From NCBI RefSeq assembly GCF_002288365.1, contig NZ_CP016782.1, positions 930,001-994,000 on the forward strand: 64,000 nucleotides of DNA, read 5' to 3'. Of the stretch, positions 33,992 to 42,686 are shown piece after piece (the first letter of the stretch is position 1; every line of letters begins with the position of its first letter). Both the position numbers and the translations under genes were made by a program. Below the pieces are notes generated by a model. That model was not told the origin of the DNA. It did no database searches and saw only the letters and a program-made list of their open reading frames with translations. Origin of the DNA: Candidatus Planktophila limnetica (GTDB lineage Bacteria; Actinomycetota; Actinomycetes; Nanopelagicales; Nanopelagicaceae).

Positions 33992-34849
33992 TTACTTTCC
34001 GCCTTTCGAGTAAGCAACGAGCCTAGATTCAATTTCGCCAATTCCTTCGATGCCGGTGCGTAGAACATTTCCCGCACACAGATATTTTGGCGGCTTATAG
34101 CCAAGTCCTACGCCAAAGGGTGTTCCAGTATTAATAATATCTCCTGGGCATAGCTCCATGAATTGGCTGATGTACCAAATAATATGGTTGATTCCAAAGA
34201 GTAGATCATTTGTATTTGAATCTTGACGCATTTGACCATCTACGCTGCACCACAAACGAAGATTAGATCCATTAATTTCATCAGCAGTAACAACACATGG
34301 GCCAATCGGATTAAAAGTTGGGAATGATTTTCCTTTAACCCATTGTCCGGAACGCTCTAATTGCCAATGACGTTCGCTGACATCTTGGCTAATGGAATAA
34401 CCCAAGATATGTTCTGGGGCTTGATCTGGTGACTCCAAATACAGAGCCTTCTTGCCAATCACAATAGCGAGTTCAACTTCATAATCTGTTGCTTCGCTAT
34501 TTGGTGGAATAACAATGTCATCATTTGGACCAACCACACTGTCCGGTGCCTTCATAAAAATAATTGGCTCTTTAGGAGTCTCTGCGTTGGCTTCTTTAAT
34601 ATGTCCCAAATAATTAAGTCCAACGCAAATAACCTTCGTTGGATTTTGAATTGGCGCACCGATTCGACTCTTACCGAGTGGCTCAGAGGCAAGAGCAGAT
34701 AAATCGGCAGCCGCTACCTTGCTGAGGGCACCATTTTCTAATTCACTACGTGACCAATCAGAGATGATTGAATCCACAAAAATTACAGTTTCACCAGAAA
34801 TCACGGCAGCACGTTCTTTTCCAACTGCTCCGATGCGCGCGATTTTCAA
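33992..34849 (-). CDS. FAH-family hydrolase, 2,4-diketo-3-deoxy-sugar-acid hydrolase-like
   Basis: A 285-residue fumarylacetoacetate hydrolase-fold enzyme. The metal site is readable as EVELAIVIG (about 124-132) with D on the YSISQDVSERHWQLE segment (about 152-166), and GQWVKGKSFPTFNPIGP matches the subgroup that cleaves 2,4-diketo-3-deoxy-L-fuconate or L-rhamnonate. Products would be pyruvate plus lactate, or glycolate for a pentose. The neighbours supply lactonase, dehydratase, dehydrogenases and lactate oxidases, consistent with this. Other acylpyruvate substrates remain possible. Confidence 0.85.
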   Translation of the reverse strand: MKIARIGAVGKERAAVISGETVIFVDSIISDWSRSELENGALSKVAAADLSALASEPLGKSRIGAPIQNPTKVICVGLNYLGHIKEANAETPKEPIIFMKAPDSVVGPNDDIVIPPNSEATDYEVELAIVIGKKALYLESPDQAPEHILGYSISQDVSERHWQLERSGQWVKGKSFPTFNPIGPCVVTADEINGSNLRLWCSVDGQMRQDSNTNDLLFGINHIIWYISQFMELCPGDIINTGTPFGVGLGYKPPKYLCAGNVLRTGIEGIGEIESRLVAYSKGGK

Positions 34850-34882
34850 CGATTCAACTCTCTCTTGAAATAACTGATGAAC

Positions 34883-35734
34883 TTAACCATATCGATGTGC
34901 GGGTAGTCCACTTAATCCCGTGCCAGTAACGGCAAGGATTTTTCCTGCTAACCCTTCTTTACTGCGATCAATACCCTGGCTAGCGCTTGTAACAATGAGA
35001 ACATTTCCATCTGTTCCACCAAATGTGCATGATGTTGGCCTGCTTACTCCCAATTCAATCTCTGTTGCTTTTGTGCCATCAGGTTCATAAATTTCGACAC
35101 GTCCACCATCCCACAACGCAACAACAATTTTTCCATCGGAGCTAACTGACATTCCATCTGGAATTCCTTTTGAAGTATCAAAGGTAATTAACTCGATTGG
35201 ATTACTAATACGGCCCTGTACCGAATCAAAATCAAATCTCTTTAGTACTCCTGGAATGCTATCGATGTAATAAAAATAATGAGCATCTGGGCTCCAGCCC
35301 ATTCCATTTGAAAGTGTGCATTTATCTAAAACACTTCTGTAAGAACCATCTTTTTCTAATACGTATAAAGATCCGCGTTCGGCTTCAAATGAAAGTGCGA
35401 GACTGCCTGCCCAGAAACGTCCAACAGGATCAACTTTTCCATCATTCATGCGCATGTCATCTGCAAGAAAAGAGTGCAACTGTGAGAATTTTCCATCGAT
35501 ACCAACAAAGGCAAAACCCTCTTGATTTGCTGCTACGTAATCTCCACCACGGGTGTGAGCAATAGCCCCAACCATTGATGGTGCGCTAAAACTCTGTGTT
35601 GCTCCAGTTTCTATATCTGCGGTGTGAAAAATATTTTGCGTGATATCTGTCCACGTTACGCAATTAGTTTGAGGACTCCAGATTGGGCCTTCACCCAAAT
35701 CAGAAACCACTTCTGAAATCGCTCGAATATTCAT
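34883..35734 (-). CDS. SMP-30/gluconolactonase-family lactonase
   Basis: A 283-residue six-bladed beta-propeller of the SMP-30/regucalcin family. LGEGPIW (12-18) holds the metal glutamate, MNDGKVDPVGRFWAGS the central asparagine region, and LSNGMGWSPD and IPDGMSVSSDGKIVVALWDGG the remaining ligands. Such enzymes hydrolyse sugar lactones made by sugar dehydrogenases. It begins two bases after the stop of the Zn-alcohol dehydrogenase gene, which may supply the lactone. Confidence 0.88.
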   Translation of the reverse strand: MNIRAISEVVSDLGEGPIWSPQTNCVTWTDITQNIFHTADIETGATQSFSAPSMVGAIAHTRGGDYVAANQEGFAFVGIDGKFSQLHSFLADDMRMNDGKVDPVGRFWAGSLALSFEAERGSLYVLEKDGSYRSVLDKCTLSNGMGWSPDAHYFYYIDSIPGVLKRFDFDSVQGRISNPIELITFDTSKGIPDGMSVSSDGKIVVALWDGGRVEIYEPDGTKATEIELGVSRPTSCTFGGTDGNVLIVTSASQGIDRSKEGLAGKILAVTGTGLSGLPAHRYG

Positions 35735-35736
35735 GG

Positions 35737-36753
35737 CTACATAATTCGTGGATCTATATGAACTTTCGGGCCAACTCCAGCACCTTCAATTTTCTTGCCT
35801 GATAGAACATCAGAACTCTTTGATAAACCAACTGTTGCAGCAACGATTGGACGTGGATCAATTTCACCACGTGAATAGAAATCAATGGTTCCTTTTAAAC
35901 CAGGCGATGCTGAGAGAATTCCAACTGCCGTGACATCTTTAAGTACAAGAGATCGACTATCTAGTGTGCTTGGTTCACCTGAAACTCCAATATAAACAAC
36001 ACGTCCGCCCGGTTCTACGCGGGCAAGTGCTTCCGCTGGAATCGCCGCGCTATTTGTGGCATCAATAATGGCATCAAAGCCACCATCTACTTCTTCAAAC
36101 TCTTGTGTAGAAAAATGCACACCTAAATCTTTAGCTAAAGACAGGGTCGCGGGATTGCGACCAACCATATGCACTTCGGCTCCCATTGCTAGAGCAAATT
36201 GCGCGGTAAGCAATCCAATAGTTCCGCTTCCCCACACTAAAACTTTTTTGCCAGGTGCTGCGTGAGCTGCTTGGGCTGATCGCAAAGAGTTCCCGCCAGG
36301 TTCGATGAGTGCGCCAATGGTGTCATCAATGGAATCAGGTAGTTCGTGAAGTGCAAACTCAGGAACTAATAATTGTTCAGCAAGTGCTCCTGGCCATCCA
36401 TTTCTAATTCCGATTTCAAATCTATCGGCACATACATGTTGTAATCCAGATTTGCATCTCTTGCACTTTTGGCATCCCAGCATCGTGTCACCTGTAACAC
36501 GTTTGCCAATCCATTTTTTATCCACACCATCGCCAACAGTTGAAACTGTGCCACACCATTCGTGACCAAGTCGCATCGGATATTTAGCTTCACCTGTTTG
36601 AAAATAAGCCATGTCGCCATTGAAAAATTCAACATCGGTTCCGCATACGCCCGCACGTGCAATATCAATGACAACATGACCTGGCTGTGCAACAGGTGCA
36701 TCAACTTCTTCAATACTTGATTGACCTGGTGAATGAACTACGAATGCCTTCAT
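35737..36753 (-). CDS. Zinc-dependent sugar/polyol alcohol dehydrogenase
   Basis: A 338-residue medium-chain dehydrogenase. The catalytic zinc ligand is in AGVCGTDVEF, GHEWCGTV follows, and the structural zinc loop has four cysteines in CQKCKRCKSGLQHVC (about 98-112). NAD(P)-binding GSGTIGLLTAQ lies near 173-183. The open frame runs upstream into the divergent dehydratase gene, so ATG 36753, which gives the standard MKAFVVHSPG start, is used. It could oxidise L-fucose, a related sugar or a polyol; the specificity is not readable. Confidence 0.87.
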   Translation of the reverse strand: MKAFVVHSPGQSSIEEVDAPVAQPGHVVIDIARAGVCGTDVEFFNGDMAYFQTGEAKYPMRLGHEWCGTVSTVGDGVDKKWIGKRVTGDTMLGCQKCKRCKSGLQHVCADRFEIGIRNGWPGALAEQLLVPEFALHELPDSIDDTIGALIEPGGNSLRSAQAAHAAPGKKVLVWGSGTIGLLTAQFALAMGAEVHMVGRNPATLSLAKDLGVHFSTQEFEEVDGGFDAIIDATNSAAIPAEALARVEPGGRVVYIGVSGEPSTLDSRSLVLKDVTAVGILSASPGLKGTIDFYSRGEIDPRPIVAATVGLSKSSDVLSGKKIEGAGVGPKVHIDPRIM

Positions 36754-36767
36754 AAGAACGCCAATGC

Positions 36768-36803
36768 TAGACGAAGTATTCACAGCACGGCTATGCTCTT
36801 TGA
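36768..36803 (+). promoter_or_regulatory. Promoter giving a probable leaderless dehydratase transcript
   Basis: TAGACG (36768-36773), an 18-base spacer and TATGCT (36792-36797) precede the dehydratase GTG by only six bases, so transcription should begin at or next to the start codon. No Shine-Dalgarno sequence is present. The 50-base divergent region leaves room for little else. The -35 is weak, so this is a reasoned prediction only. Confidence 0.45.
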
Positions 36804-38510
36804 GTGAGAAGTTCGCATTGGTACGCCGGCGACGGTAGAGATGCCTACATTCATCGCGCATGGATGCGCCGCGGTAATCCAGATTCGGCATTCGATGGAC
36901 GTCCGCAGATCGCAATTGTTAATACCGCATCAGACCTTGCACCCTGCAATACGCACTTAGATGAAATTGCGCAGAGTGTGAAAAATGGAATTTGGGAAGC
37001 AGGCGGAGTTCCACTGAACTTGCCAATGATTTCTCTGGGCGAAACACAAGTACGACCAACTGCAATGTTGTGGCGCAACATGGCTGCCATGGCTACAGAA
37101 GAAATGATGCGTGCAAATCCAATTGACGGTGCAGTTTTATTAGGTGGTTGCGACAAAACAATTCCTGCATTGTTGATGGGCGCATCATCAGTTGATCTTC
37201 CTTCAATTGTTGTTCCAGGCGGTCCAATGTTGACCGGAACTTTTAGAGGTTCTCCACTTGGTTGTGGAACTGATGTGTGGCGCATGAGTGAAGAAGTTCG
37301 CGCAGGACTATTAAGTAAAGCTAAATTCTTAGACTCTGAATCAGCAATGATTCGCTCCCGCGGACACTGCAACACAATGGGAACCGCATCCACCATGGGA
37401 ATTATGGCTGAAGCACTCGGAATGACTCTCCCGGGAGTTGCAGGAACACCGGCTGCAGATAGTCGATTACTACAAGCGGCCCATAACACTGGTCGTCGAA
37501 TTGTTGAGATGGTTACAAGTGATCTCAAACCAAGTGATGTTATGACTAAGGCTTCTTTTGAAAATGCAATCCTGGCCCTTGCTGCAATTGGTGGGTCAAC
37601 AAATGCTGTTGTGCATCTGCTAGCAATCGCAGGTCGACTCGGCATAAAACTCAGCCTCGATGATTTTGATCGCATTGGCTCACGAATTCCGCTACTCGTA
37701 AACCTTCAGCCTTCTGGAAAGTTCTTGATGGAAGATTTTTATCGTGCTGGCGGCTTAAGCGCAGTATTTAAACAACTTGAAAAACTTCTCAACCCACAAG
37801 CCATAACGGTTACTGGAAAATCCATCACATCAACAATTGGCGATGGCGAGATTTTTGACTCTGAAGTTATTAAAAGCATTGATGCTCCCCTACAAAAAGA
37901 AGCTGGCATCGCAGTTCTTCGCGGAAATATTGCACCACTTGGTGCGGTCATTAAACCTGCAGCGGCTAGCCCAGCACTACTGAAGCACTCAGGACCTGCA
38001 CTTGTTTTTGAAAGTATCGAAGATTTTCATGCACGTATTGACTCTGACGATTTAGATGTCACCGCAGATTCTGTTTTGGTTCTGCGCGGTTGCGGACCCA
38101 AGGGTTATCCAGGAATGCCAGAAGTTGCCAACATGAAAATTCCAGGAAAATTAGTGGCTCACGGAGTTACTGACATGGTTCGAATTTGCGATGGACGCAT
38201 GAGTGGCACCGCGTATGGAACAGTTATTTTGCACGTTGCACCCGAATCTGCAGCAGGTGGTCCACTTTCAAAGATTCTATCTGGTGACATCATCGAATTA
38301 GATGTTGCAGCTCGCACATTAAATGTGAAGGTTTCAGAATCTGAGCTTGCCGCTCGTAAAGCGTCTGTAGCCACTGAAAATGCATATGCGAATCCAGATC
38401 GCGGATGGCAGAGAATGTATATCGATCACGTCATGCAAGCAGATACAGGTGCAGACCTAGATTTCTTAATTGGTTCTAGCGGCTCTGACGTGACGCGCGA
38501 ATCGCACTAA
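36804..38510 (+). CDS. IlvD/Edd-family sugar-acid dehydratase
   Basis: A 568-residue Fe-S dehydratase. The cluster ligands C48 (LAPCNTH), C116 (GGCDKTIP) and C189 (RGHCNTMG) are present, with K118 as the lysine that is carbamylated in relatives. The start RSSHWYAGD and the length match the L-arabinonate/D-xylonate dehydratase branch better than biosynthetic IlvD. It would convert a sugar acid (fuconate, arabinonate or similar) to the 2-keto-3-deoxy acid. GTG 36804 is the first start codon after an in-frame stop. Its 3' end overlaps the convergent permease gene by 35 bases. Confidence 0.87.
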   Translation: MRSSHWYAGDGRDAYIHRAWMRRGNPDSAFDGRPQIAIVNTASDLAPCNTHLDEIAQSVKNGIWEAGGVPLNLPMISLGETQVRPTAMLWRNMAAMATEEMMRANPIDGAVLLGGCDKTIPALLMGASSVDLPSIVVPGGPMLTGTFRGSPLGCGTDVWRMSEEVRAGLLSKAKFLDSESAMIRSRGHCNTMGTASTMGIMAEALGMTLPGVAGTPAADSRLLQAAHNTGRRIVEMVTSDLKPSDVMTKASFENAILALAAIGGSTNAVVHLLAIAGRLGIKLSLDDFDRIGSRIPLLVNLQPSGKFLMEDFYRAGGLSAVFKQLEKLLNPQAITVTGKSITSTIGDGEIFDSEVIKSIDAPLQKEAGIAVLRGNIAPLGAVIKPAAASPALLKHSGPALVFESIEDFHARIDSDDLDVTADSVLVLRGCGPKGYPGMPEVANMKIPGKLVAHGVTDMVRICDGRMSGTAYGTVILHVAPESAAGGPLSKILSGDIIELDVAARTLNVKVSESELAARKASVATENAYANPDRGWQRMYIDHVMQADTGADLDFLIGSSGSDVTRESH

Positions 38511-39717
38511 ATTTGTGCACTGCAATACCAGCAATTAATCCCCAGAATGGTGAGCCAATGCCCCACCCTGAAACACCAGAAATTGTTACTAAGAAAGTTA
38601 CAACTGCAGAATCTCTAAAGTCTTTTTCCTCAAGTGCATCAGTAAGTGCGGCTGTAATAACTGGCAAGAGTGCAAGGCCAGCAAGAATTGCTGTGAGTTC
38701 AACTGGAAATGCACCGAATAGAGCTGAAAAGATTCCAGCAAAGAGCGCAGCGACACAATAGGCAACACCAGATACAACACCTGCGAAGTAGCGAGTCTTT
38801 GGATTTGGATCACTGTCCGGTGAAATAGCAATTGTTGCTGTCATCGCAGATAAATTAACTCCAGCACCACCGAAGCCAGCGCCTAATAACGACAATGTGC
38901 CACCGAAGTGAACGATTTGATTAACAGGAGCTTTGTAGTGAACCGCCTTGAGCAGGGCAATACCTGGCGCGTTTTGAGTTGTCATCACCACTAAGAAAAT
39001 TGGAATTGTTAGTGTGAATAAAGATCCTAATGAAAATGTTGGGTTTGTCCAGACAGGTGTAACGACTTCAAAATCAAGGGGTGGTACATCAATTTTTGAT
39101 TGTGCAATCACAGTTATTAAACCAACGGCAAATGAAGCCAATACCGGTGCTCGCCACTTAAGAGTCCGTCCAAGGAAGAAAACAGCGAGCATTAACAATC
39201 CCATTAATGGATTAATACGAGTGGATGTAAAGATGCGCGTTCCAAAGGTCAGTAACACACCTGCAAGCATCGCCATAATGATTGCGTGGGGAATAGATTG
39301 CATTAATTTATTGAAAATTCCTGTATACCCGACGATCATCAACAGAATTGAAGCCCCAAAATACGCACCGATAACTTCTGAAAACGGGTGATCTACTAAA
39401 CCTGTAACTAGCAGAGCCGTGGTCGTTGATGCCCAAGAGCCGATAATTGGAATTCCAAAACGAAGAGTGAGCAATAAACCGAAGAGACCAGAACCTAAGA
39501 AAACAGCAAAGAGCCACGAGTTCGTTAACTCAATGGGCAATTTTCCAGCAGCTGCTGCTTGATACAAAATAGCAATAGGCCCAGTGGTAGATACAAAGAC
39601 AACTAGAAATCCAGATAGTAAAGCTGTCCATGATGCTGCTTTAGGTAGATTGCGAAGATTATGTGCGAGTGCTTTAAATAGTGGGAGATCTGTCGTTCCA
39701 GATTCGACCTCAGACAT
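38476..39717 (-). CDS. BenE-type benzoate/anion symporter family permease
   Basis: A 413-residue membrane protein with about 12 hydrophobic segments, matching the BenE family of the nucleobase-type transporter fold: TTGPIAILYQAAAAG (about 44-58), ASTTTALL and TTQNAPGIALLKA with GAGFGGAGVNLSAMTATIA in the middle half. Characterised members move benzoate with protons, but no aromatic catabolism genes are present here. In this cluster it may take up lactate, glycolate or a sugar acid, which is inference. It overlaps the lldD-like start by one base and the convergent dehydratase gene at the 3' end. Confidence 0.83.
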   Translation of the reverse strand: MSEVESGTTDLPLFKALAHNLRNLPKAASWTALLSGFLVVFVSTTGPIAILYQAAAAGKLPIELTNSWLFAVFLGSGLFGLLLTLRFGIPIIGSWASTTTALLVTGLVDHPFSEVIGAYFGASILLMIVGYTGIFNKLMQSIPHAIIMAMLAGVLLTFGTRIFTSTRINPLMGLLMLAVFFLGRTLKWRAPVLASFAVGLITVIAQSKIDVPPLDFEVVTPVWTNPTFSLGSLFTLTIPIFLVVMTTQNAPGIALLKAVHYKAPVNQIVHFGGTLSLLGAGFGGAGVNLSAMTATIAISPDSDPNPKTRYFAGVVSGVAYCVAALFAGIFSALFGAFPVELTAILAGLALLPVITAALTDALEEKDFRDSAVVTFLVTISGVSGWGIGSPFWGLIAGIAVHKFSAIRASRQSR

Positions 39718-40973
39718 TACTTCGCGAATCTATTGATCGTACGAACGTGAGAAGGATTAAGTTCGGATACTGATTTAACACCGAGTAATTTCATAGTGCG
39801 GTAAACCTGAGAACTCAAAATTTCAATTGAGCGATCAACGCCATCTCGTCCACCAGCCATCAAGCCGTACAAATACGCACGACCAATCCATGTGAAGTTT
39901 GCACCATTTGCAAGGGCGGCAACGATGTCGGCACCATGCATGATTCCTGTGTCCATATGAAGTTCGGCTTTCTTACCAATCTTTTTGCGAACCTCTGGAA
40001 GTAATAAAAATGGAACAGGTGCGCGATCTAATTGGCGACCGCCATGGTTAGACAAGATTATTGCGTCGGCTCCGGCGCTAACAGATTTGACTGCATCATC
40101 GACGTTTTGAATTCCCTTAACAACGAGCTTGCCCTTCCAGTTTTTGCGAATCCACTTCAAATCTTCAAAGGTCACTGTTGGATCAAACATTGAATCGAGA
40201 AGTTCTGCCACGGTGCCATTCCATGCGTCCATAGATGCAAACTTCAATGGATCTGTAGTGAGAAAATTAAGCCACCAGGCCGGTCGTGGGATTGCATTTA
40301 AAATTGTCTTAGATGTCAGTGAGGGTGGGATTGTCATTCCGTTTCGCACATCGCGAAGTCGAGCACCAGCAACTGGTACATCTACAGTTAAAACAAGAGT
40401 GTCAAAGCCTGCAGCTTTTGCACGATCGACTAGTGCCATTGAACGATCGCGGTCTTTCCACATATATAACTGGAACCAATTACGCCCATGGGGTGCTGCA
40501 GCAGCAACATCTTCAATTGAACGCGTACCCATAGTTGAAAGCGTGTAAGGAATCCCGGCATCGGCAGCAGCTGTACACCCTGCGATTTCGCCTTCGGTCT
40601 GCATCATGCGAGTAAATCCTGTTGGAGCGATTCCAAATGGTAATGAGTGCTTGCGACCGAGCATCGTTACGGATGCATCAACCTTTGAAACATCGCGCAA
40701 TACATTTGGAATAAATTCGATCTCTTCAAAAGTTTTACGTGCACGAGTCAAACTAATCTCTTGATCTGCAGATCCATCGGTGTAATCAAATGGGGCTTGT
40801 GGAGTGCGGCGTTTAGCAATCGCTCGAAGATCATAAATTGTGAGCGCGCGAGTGAGTCTGCGCTTTTTTGCACTAAAGATTGGCTTTCTAAACTTTAGGA
40901 GTGCTGCAAGATCGCCGATATGAGGAATGCGGCGCTTAACTTTTACTCTAGTTCTAGAACCAGATTGAGCCAT
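39717..40973 (-). CDS. lldD: FMN-dependent L-lactate/alpha-hydroxy-acid dehydrogenase
   Basis: A 418-residue FMN TIM barrel. [14 protein letters not shown], the histidine/arginine pair in [14 protein letters not shown] (about 299-312, catalytic histidine) and [18 protein letters not shown] (about 341-358) are the family signature. LldD oxidises L-lactate to pyruvate with electrons to the respiratory chain; glycolate or another hydroxy acid is possible. It would finish the lactate formed by the diketo-acid hydrolase encoded upstream. AAGGAGAGG lies eight bases before the ATG. It overlaps the permease gene. Confidence 0.88.
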   Translation of the reverse strand: MAQSGSRTRVKVKRRIPHIGDLAALLKFRKPIFSAKKRRLTRALTIYDLRAIAKRRTPQAPFDYTDGSADQEISLTRARKTFEEIEFIPNVLRDVSKVDASVTMLGRKHSLPFGIAPTGFTRMMQTEGEIAGCTAAADAGIPYTLSTMGTRSIEDVAAAAPHGRNWFQLYMWKDRDRSMALVDRAKAAGFDTLVLTVDVPVAGARLRDVRNGMTIPPSLTSKTILNAIPRPAWWLNFLTTDPLKFASMDAWNGTVAELLDSMFDPTVTFEDLKWIRKNWKGKLVVKGIQNVDDAVKSVSAGADAIILSNHGGRQLDRAPVPFLLLPEVRKKIGKKAELHMDTGIMHGADIVAALANGANFTWIGRAYLYGLMAGGRDGVDRSIEILSSQVYRTMKLLGVKSVSELNPSHVRTINRFAK

Positions 40974-41017
40974 CGCTTACCTCTCCTTTTTCTTTACGAA
41001 AAAAACAACAACGTTCG

Positions 41018-41090
41018 TAGCCCCGAAGGGATTCGAACCCTCGTAGCTGGCTTGAGAAGCCAGAGTCCTAGGCCGCTAGACGACGGGGCC
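41018..41090 (-). tRNA. tRNA-Glu (anticodon CUC)
   Basis: A full cloverleaf can be folded: acceptor GGCCCCG pairing with CGGGGCT (one G-U), D arm around GTCTAGCGGCCTAGGAC, anticodon stem CTGGC/GCCAG with loop TTCTCAA (anticodon CTC) and T arm GAGGGTTCGAATCCCTT. CCA is not encoded; the discriminator is A. The glutamyl-tRNA synthetase gene is next but one upstream. Confidence 0.95.
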
Positions 41091-41120
41091 CTAGTTTTTT
41101 CTTCTTTAAAACTTAGTTCG

Positions 41121-41192
41121 CTGGGGTACCAGGACTCGAACCTAGACTTACTGAACCAGAATCAGCAGGGCTGCCAATTACCCCATACCCCA
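41121..41192 (-). tRNA. tRNA-Gln (anticodon CUG)
   Basis: Acceptor TGGGGTA pairs with TACCCCA, the anticodon loop TTCTGGT gives CTG, and the T arm CTAGGTTCGAGTCCTGG is intact. CCA is not encoded. It sits 30 bases upstream of tRNA-Glu on the same strand and just behind gltX, probably as one transcript. Confidence 0.95.
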
Positions 41193-41222
41193 AAATAGGC
41201 AGTGCAAAGAATACCGCACCAA

Positions 41223-42686
41223 TTAGAGCGTTAACGACGCTGCAATACGCGCCAGCGATACCTCTTTACCAAGTAACTCCATTGATTCAAATAGCGGTGG
41301 AGAAATTGTGCTGCCAGTAGTTGCAATACGAATTGCGGTAAATGCAATGCGTGGCTTGAGTCCCATCTCTTCGATCAAGCTTGCACGAAGTGCTGCTTCG
41401 ATGCTGTCATGGTTCCACGTTGCTAGTGGCTCTAATTCTTTCAGTGAGCGCTTAAGAACATCTTTTGAAACTTGATCGGCGATTTTTGAAACGCTCTCTG
41501 CTTCCACCTCAAATTTTTTCACAAATAGAAATTTCAGCATCTGCGGAACTTCATCGAGTTTAACGATGCGCTCTTGAATAATTGGAAGGGCAGCCTTTAC
41601 TAATGCGACTTCGCTATCGGTGCCTGTAATGATGCCTGCTTTTGTTAAAAATGGAAGTGACCACTTCAAAAACTCATCCAGTGTCAAGGCACGGATCTTG
41701 TCTCCATTGATTGCTTCGAGTTTTTTCATATCAAAGCGAGCAGGTGAAGAGTGAACCTTTTCAACTGTGAATAGTTCGCACAGCTCTTTCATCGTGATGT
41801 TTTCACGATCATCTCCCGGTGACCAACCCAACAGTGCTAAATAATTACAGATTGCCTCAGGCAAATAACCTTGCTCGCGATACCACGCGATTGAAACTTC
41901 GCCGTTTCGCTTAGATAGCTTTGCGTTGTCTTGTCCCATGACAAATGGCAAGTGAGCAAAGACTGGATAATCATCGGTCTTAACACCCATCGCTTGATAC
42001 ACGCGAATCTGACGTGGTGTCGATGAGAGTAAGTCTTCCCCACGTAATACGTGTGTGACCTTCATCAAAACATCATCGACTGCAACTGCAAGTGTGTAGA
42101 GCGGTGAACCATCTGCGCGAACTAAAACAAAGTCAGGGACAAACTTGTGATCAAAGGCTACTTCACCGCGAATTTCATCAACAAAAGTTGTTGATCCATC
42201 TGGCATGCGCATACGCACGACAGCTTCGCGACCTTCAGCCTTGTAAGCAGCTACTTGTTCTGCAGTTAAATCGCGGCACTTTCCGTCATAACCAGGTGCA
42301 ACATTGGCAGCGCGTTGTGCTTCACGAGTCGCTTCTAACTCAGCGGGTGTGCAATAGCAGTGATAGGCATCTTTTTGATCTAGAAATGTTTGTGCCCACT
42401 TCGCATAAATATCTAAACGTTGTGATTGCAGGTATGGGCCGTTGTCTCCACCAACTTCTGGACCCTCATCCCAATTGAGTCCAAGCCACTTGAGCGTATC
42501 TATCGCTGCTTGAATATATTCATCTGTTACGCGAGTGGTATCTGTATCTTCAATGCGAAAAAGAAATGTTCCGCCTGTATGACGTGCATATGCCCAATCA
42601 AATAAAGCAGTGCGAATATTTCCAACGTGTAGATCACCAGTTGGCGACGGTGCGAAACGTACCTTTACTTTTTTAGCCACGCGCAC
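41223..42686 (-). CDS. gltX: Glutamyl-tRNA synthetase
   Basis: A 487-residue class I synthetase. The HIGH-type motif is in APSPTGDLHVGN (12-23), the KMSKS-type motif in NAKLSKRNG (about 247-255), and FRIEDTDTTR binds the tRNA end. It charges tRNA-Glu and, in actinobacteria without a glutaminyl enzyme, usually also tRNA-Gln for later amidation by GatCAB; both tRNA genes follow. It starts at GTG 42686, overlapping the FAH-family gene by 14 bases; a second GTG two codons later is possible. Confidence 0.95.
   Translation of the reverse strand: MRVAKKVKVRFAPSPTGDLHVGNIRTALFDWAYARHTGGTFLFRIEDTDTTRVTDEYIQAAIDTLKWLGLNWDEGPEVGGDNGPYLQSQRLDIYAKWAQTFLDQKDAYHCYCTPAELEATREAQRAANVAPGYDGKCRDLTAEQVAAYKAEGREAVVRMRMPDGSTTFVDEIRGEVAFDHKFVPDFVLVRADGSPLYTLAVAVDDVLMKVTHVLRGEDLLSSTPRQIRVYQAMGVKTDDYPVFAHLPFVMGQDNAKLSKRNGEVSIAWYREQGYLPEAICNYLALLGWSPGDDRENITMKELCELFTVEKVHSSPARFDMKKLEAINGDKIRALTLDEFLKWSLPFLTKAGIITGTDSEVALVKAALPIIQERIVKLDEVPQMLKFLFVKKFEVEAESVSKIADQVSKDVLKRSLKELEPLATWNHDSIEAALRASLIEEMGLKPRIAFTAIRIATTGSTISPPLFESMELLGKEVSLARIAASLTL

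Noticed and set aside
36851-37675. 274-residue minus-strand ORF
   Set aside because: It is the complement of the dehydratase gene, whose Fe-S cysteines and length are right; the shadow has no domain.
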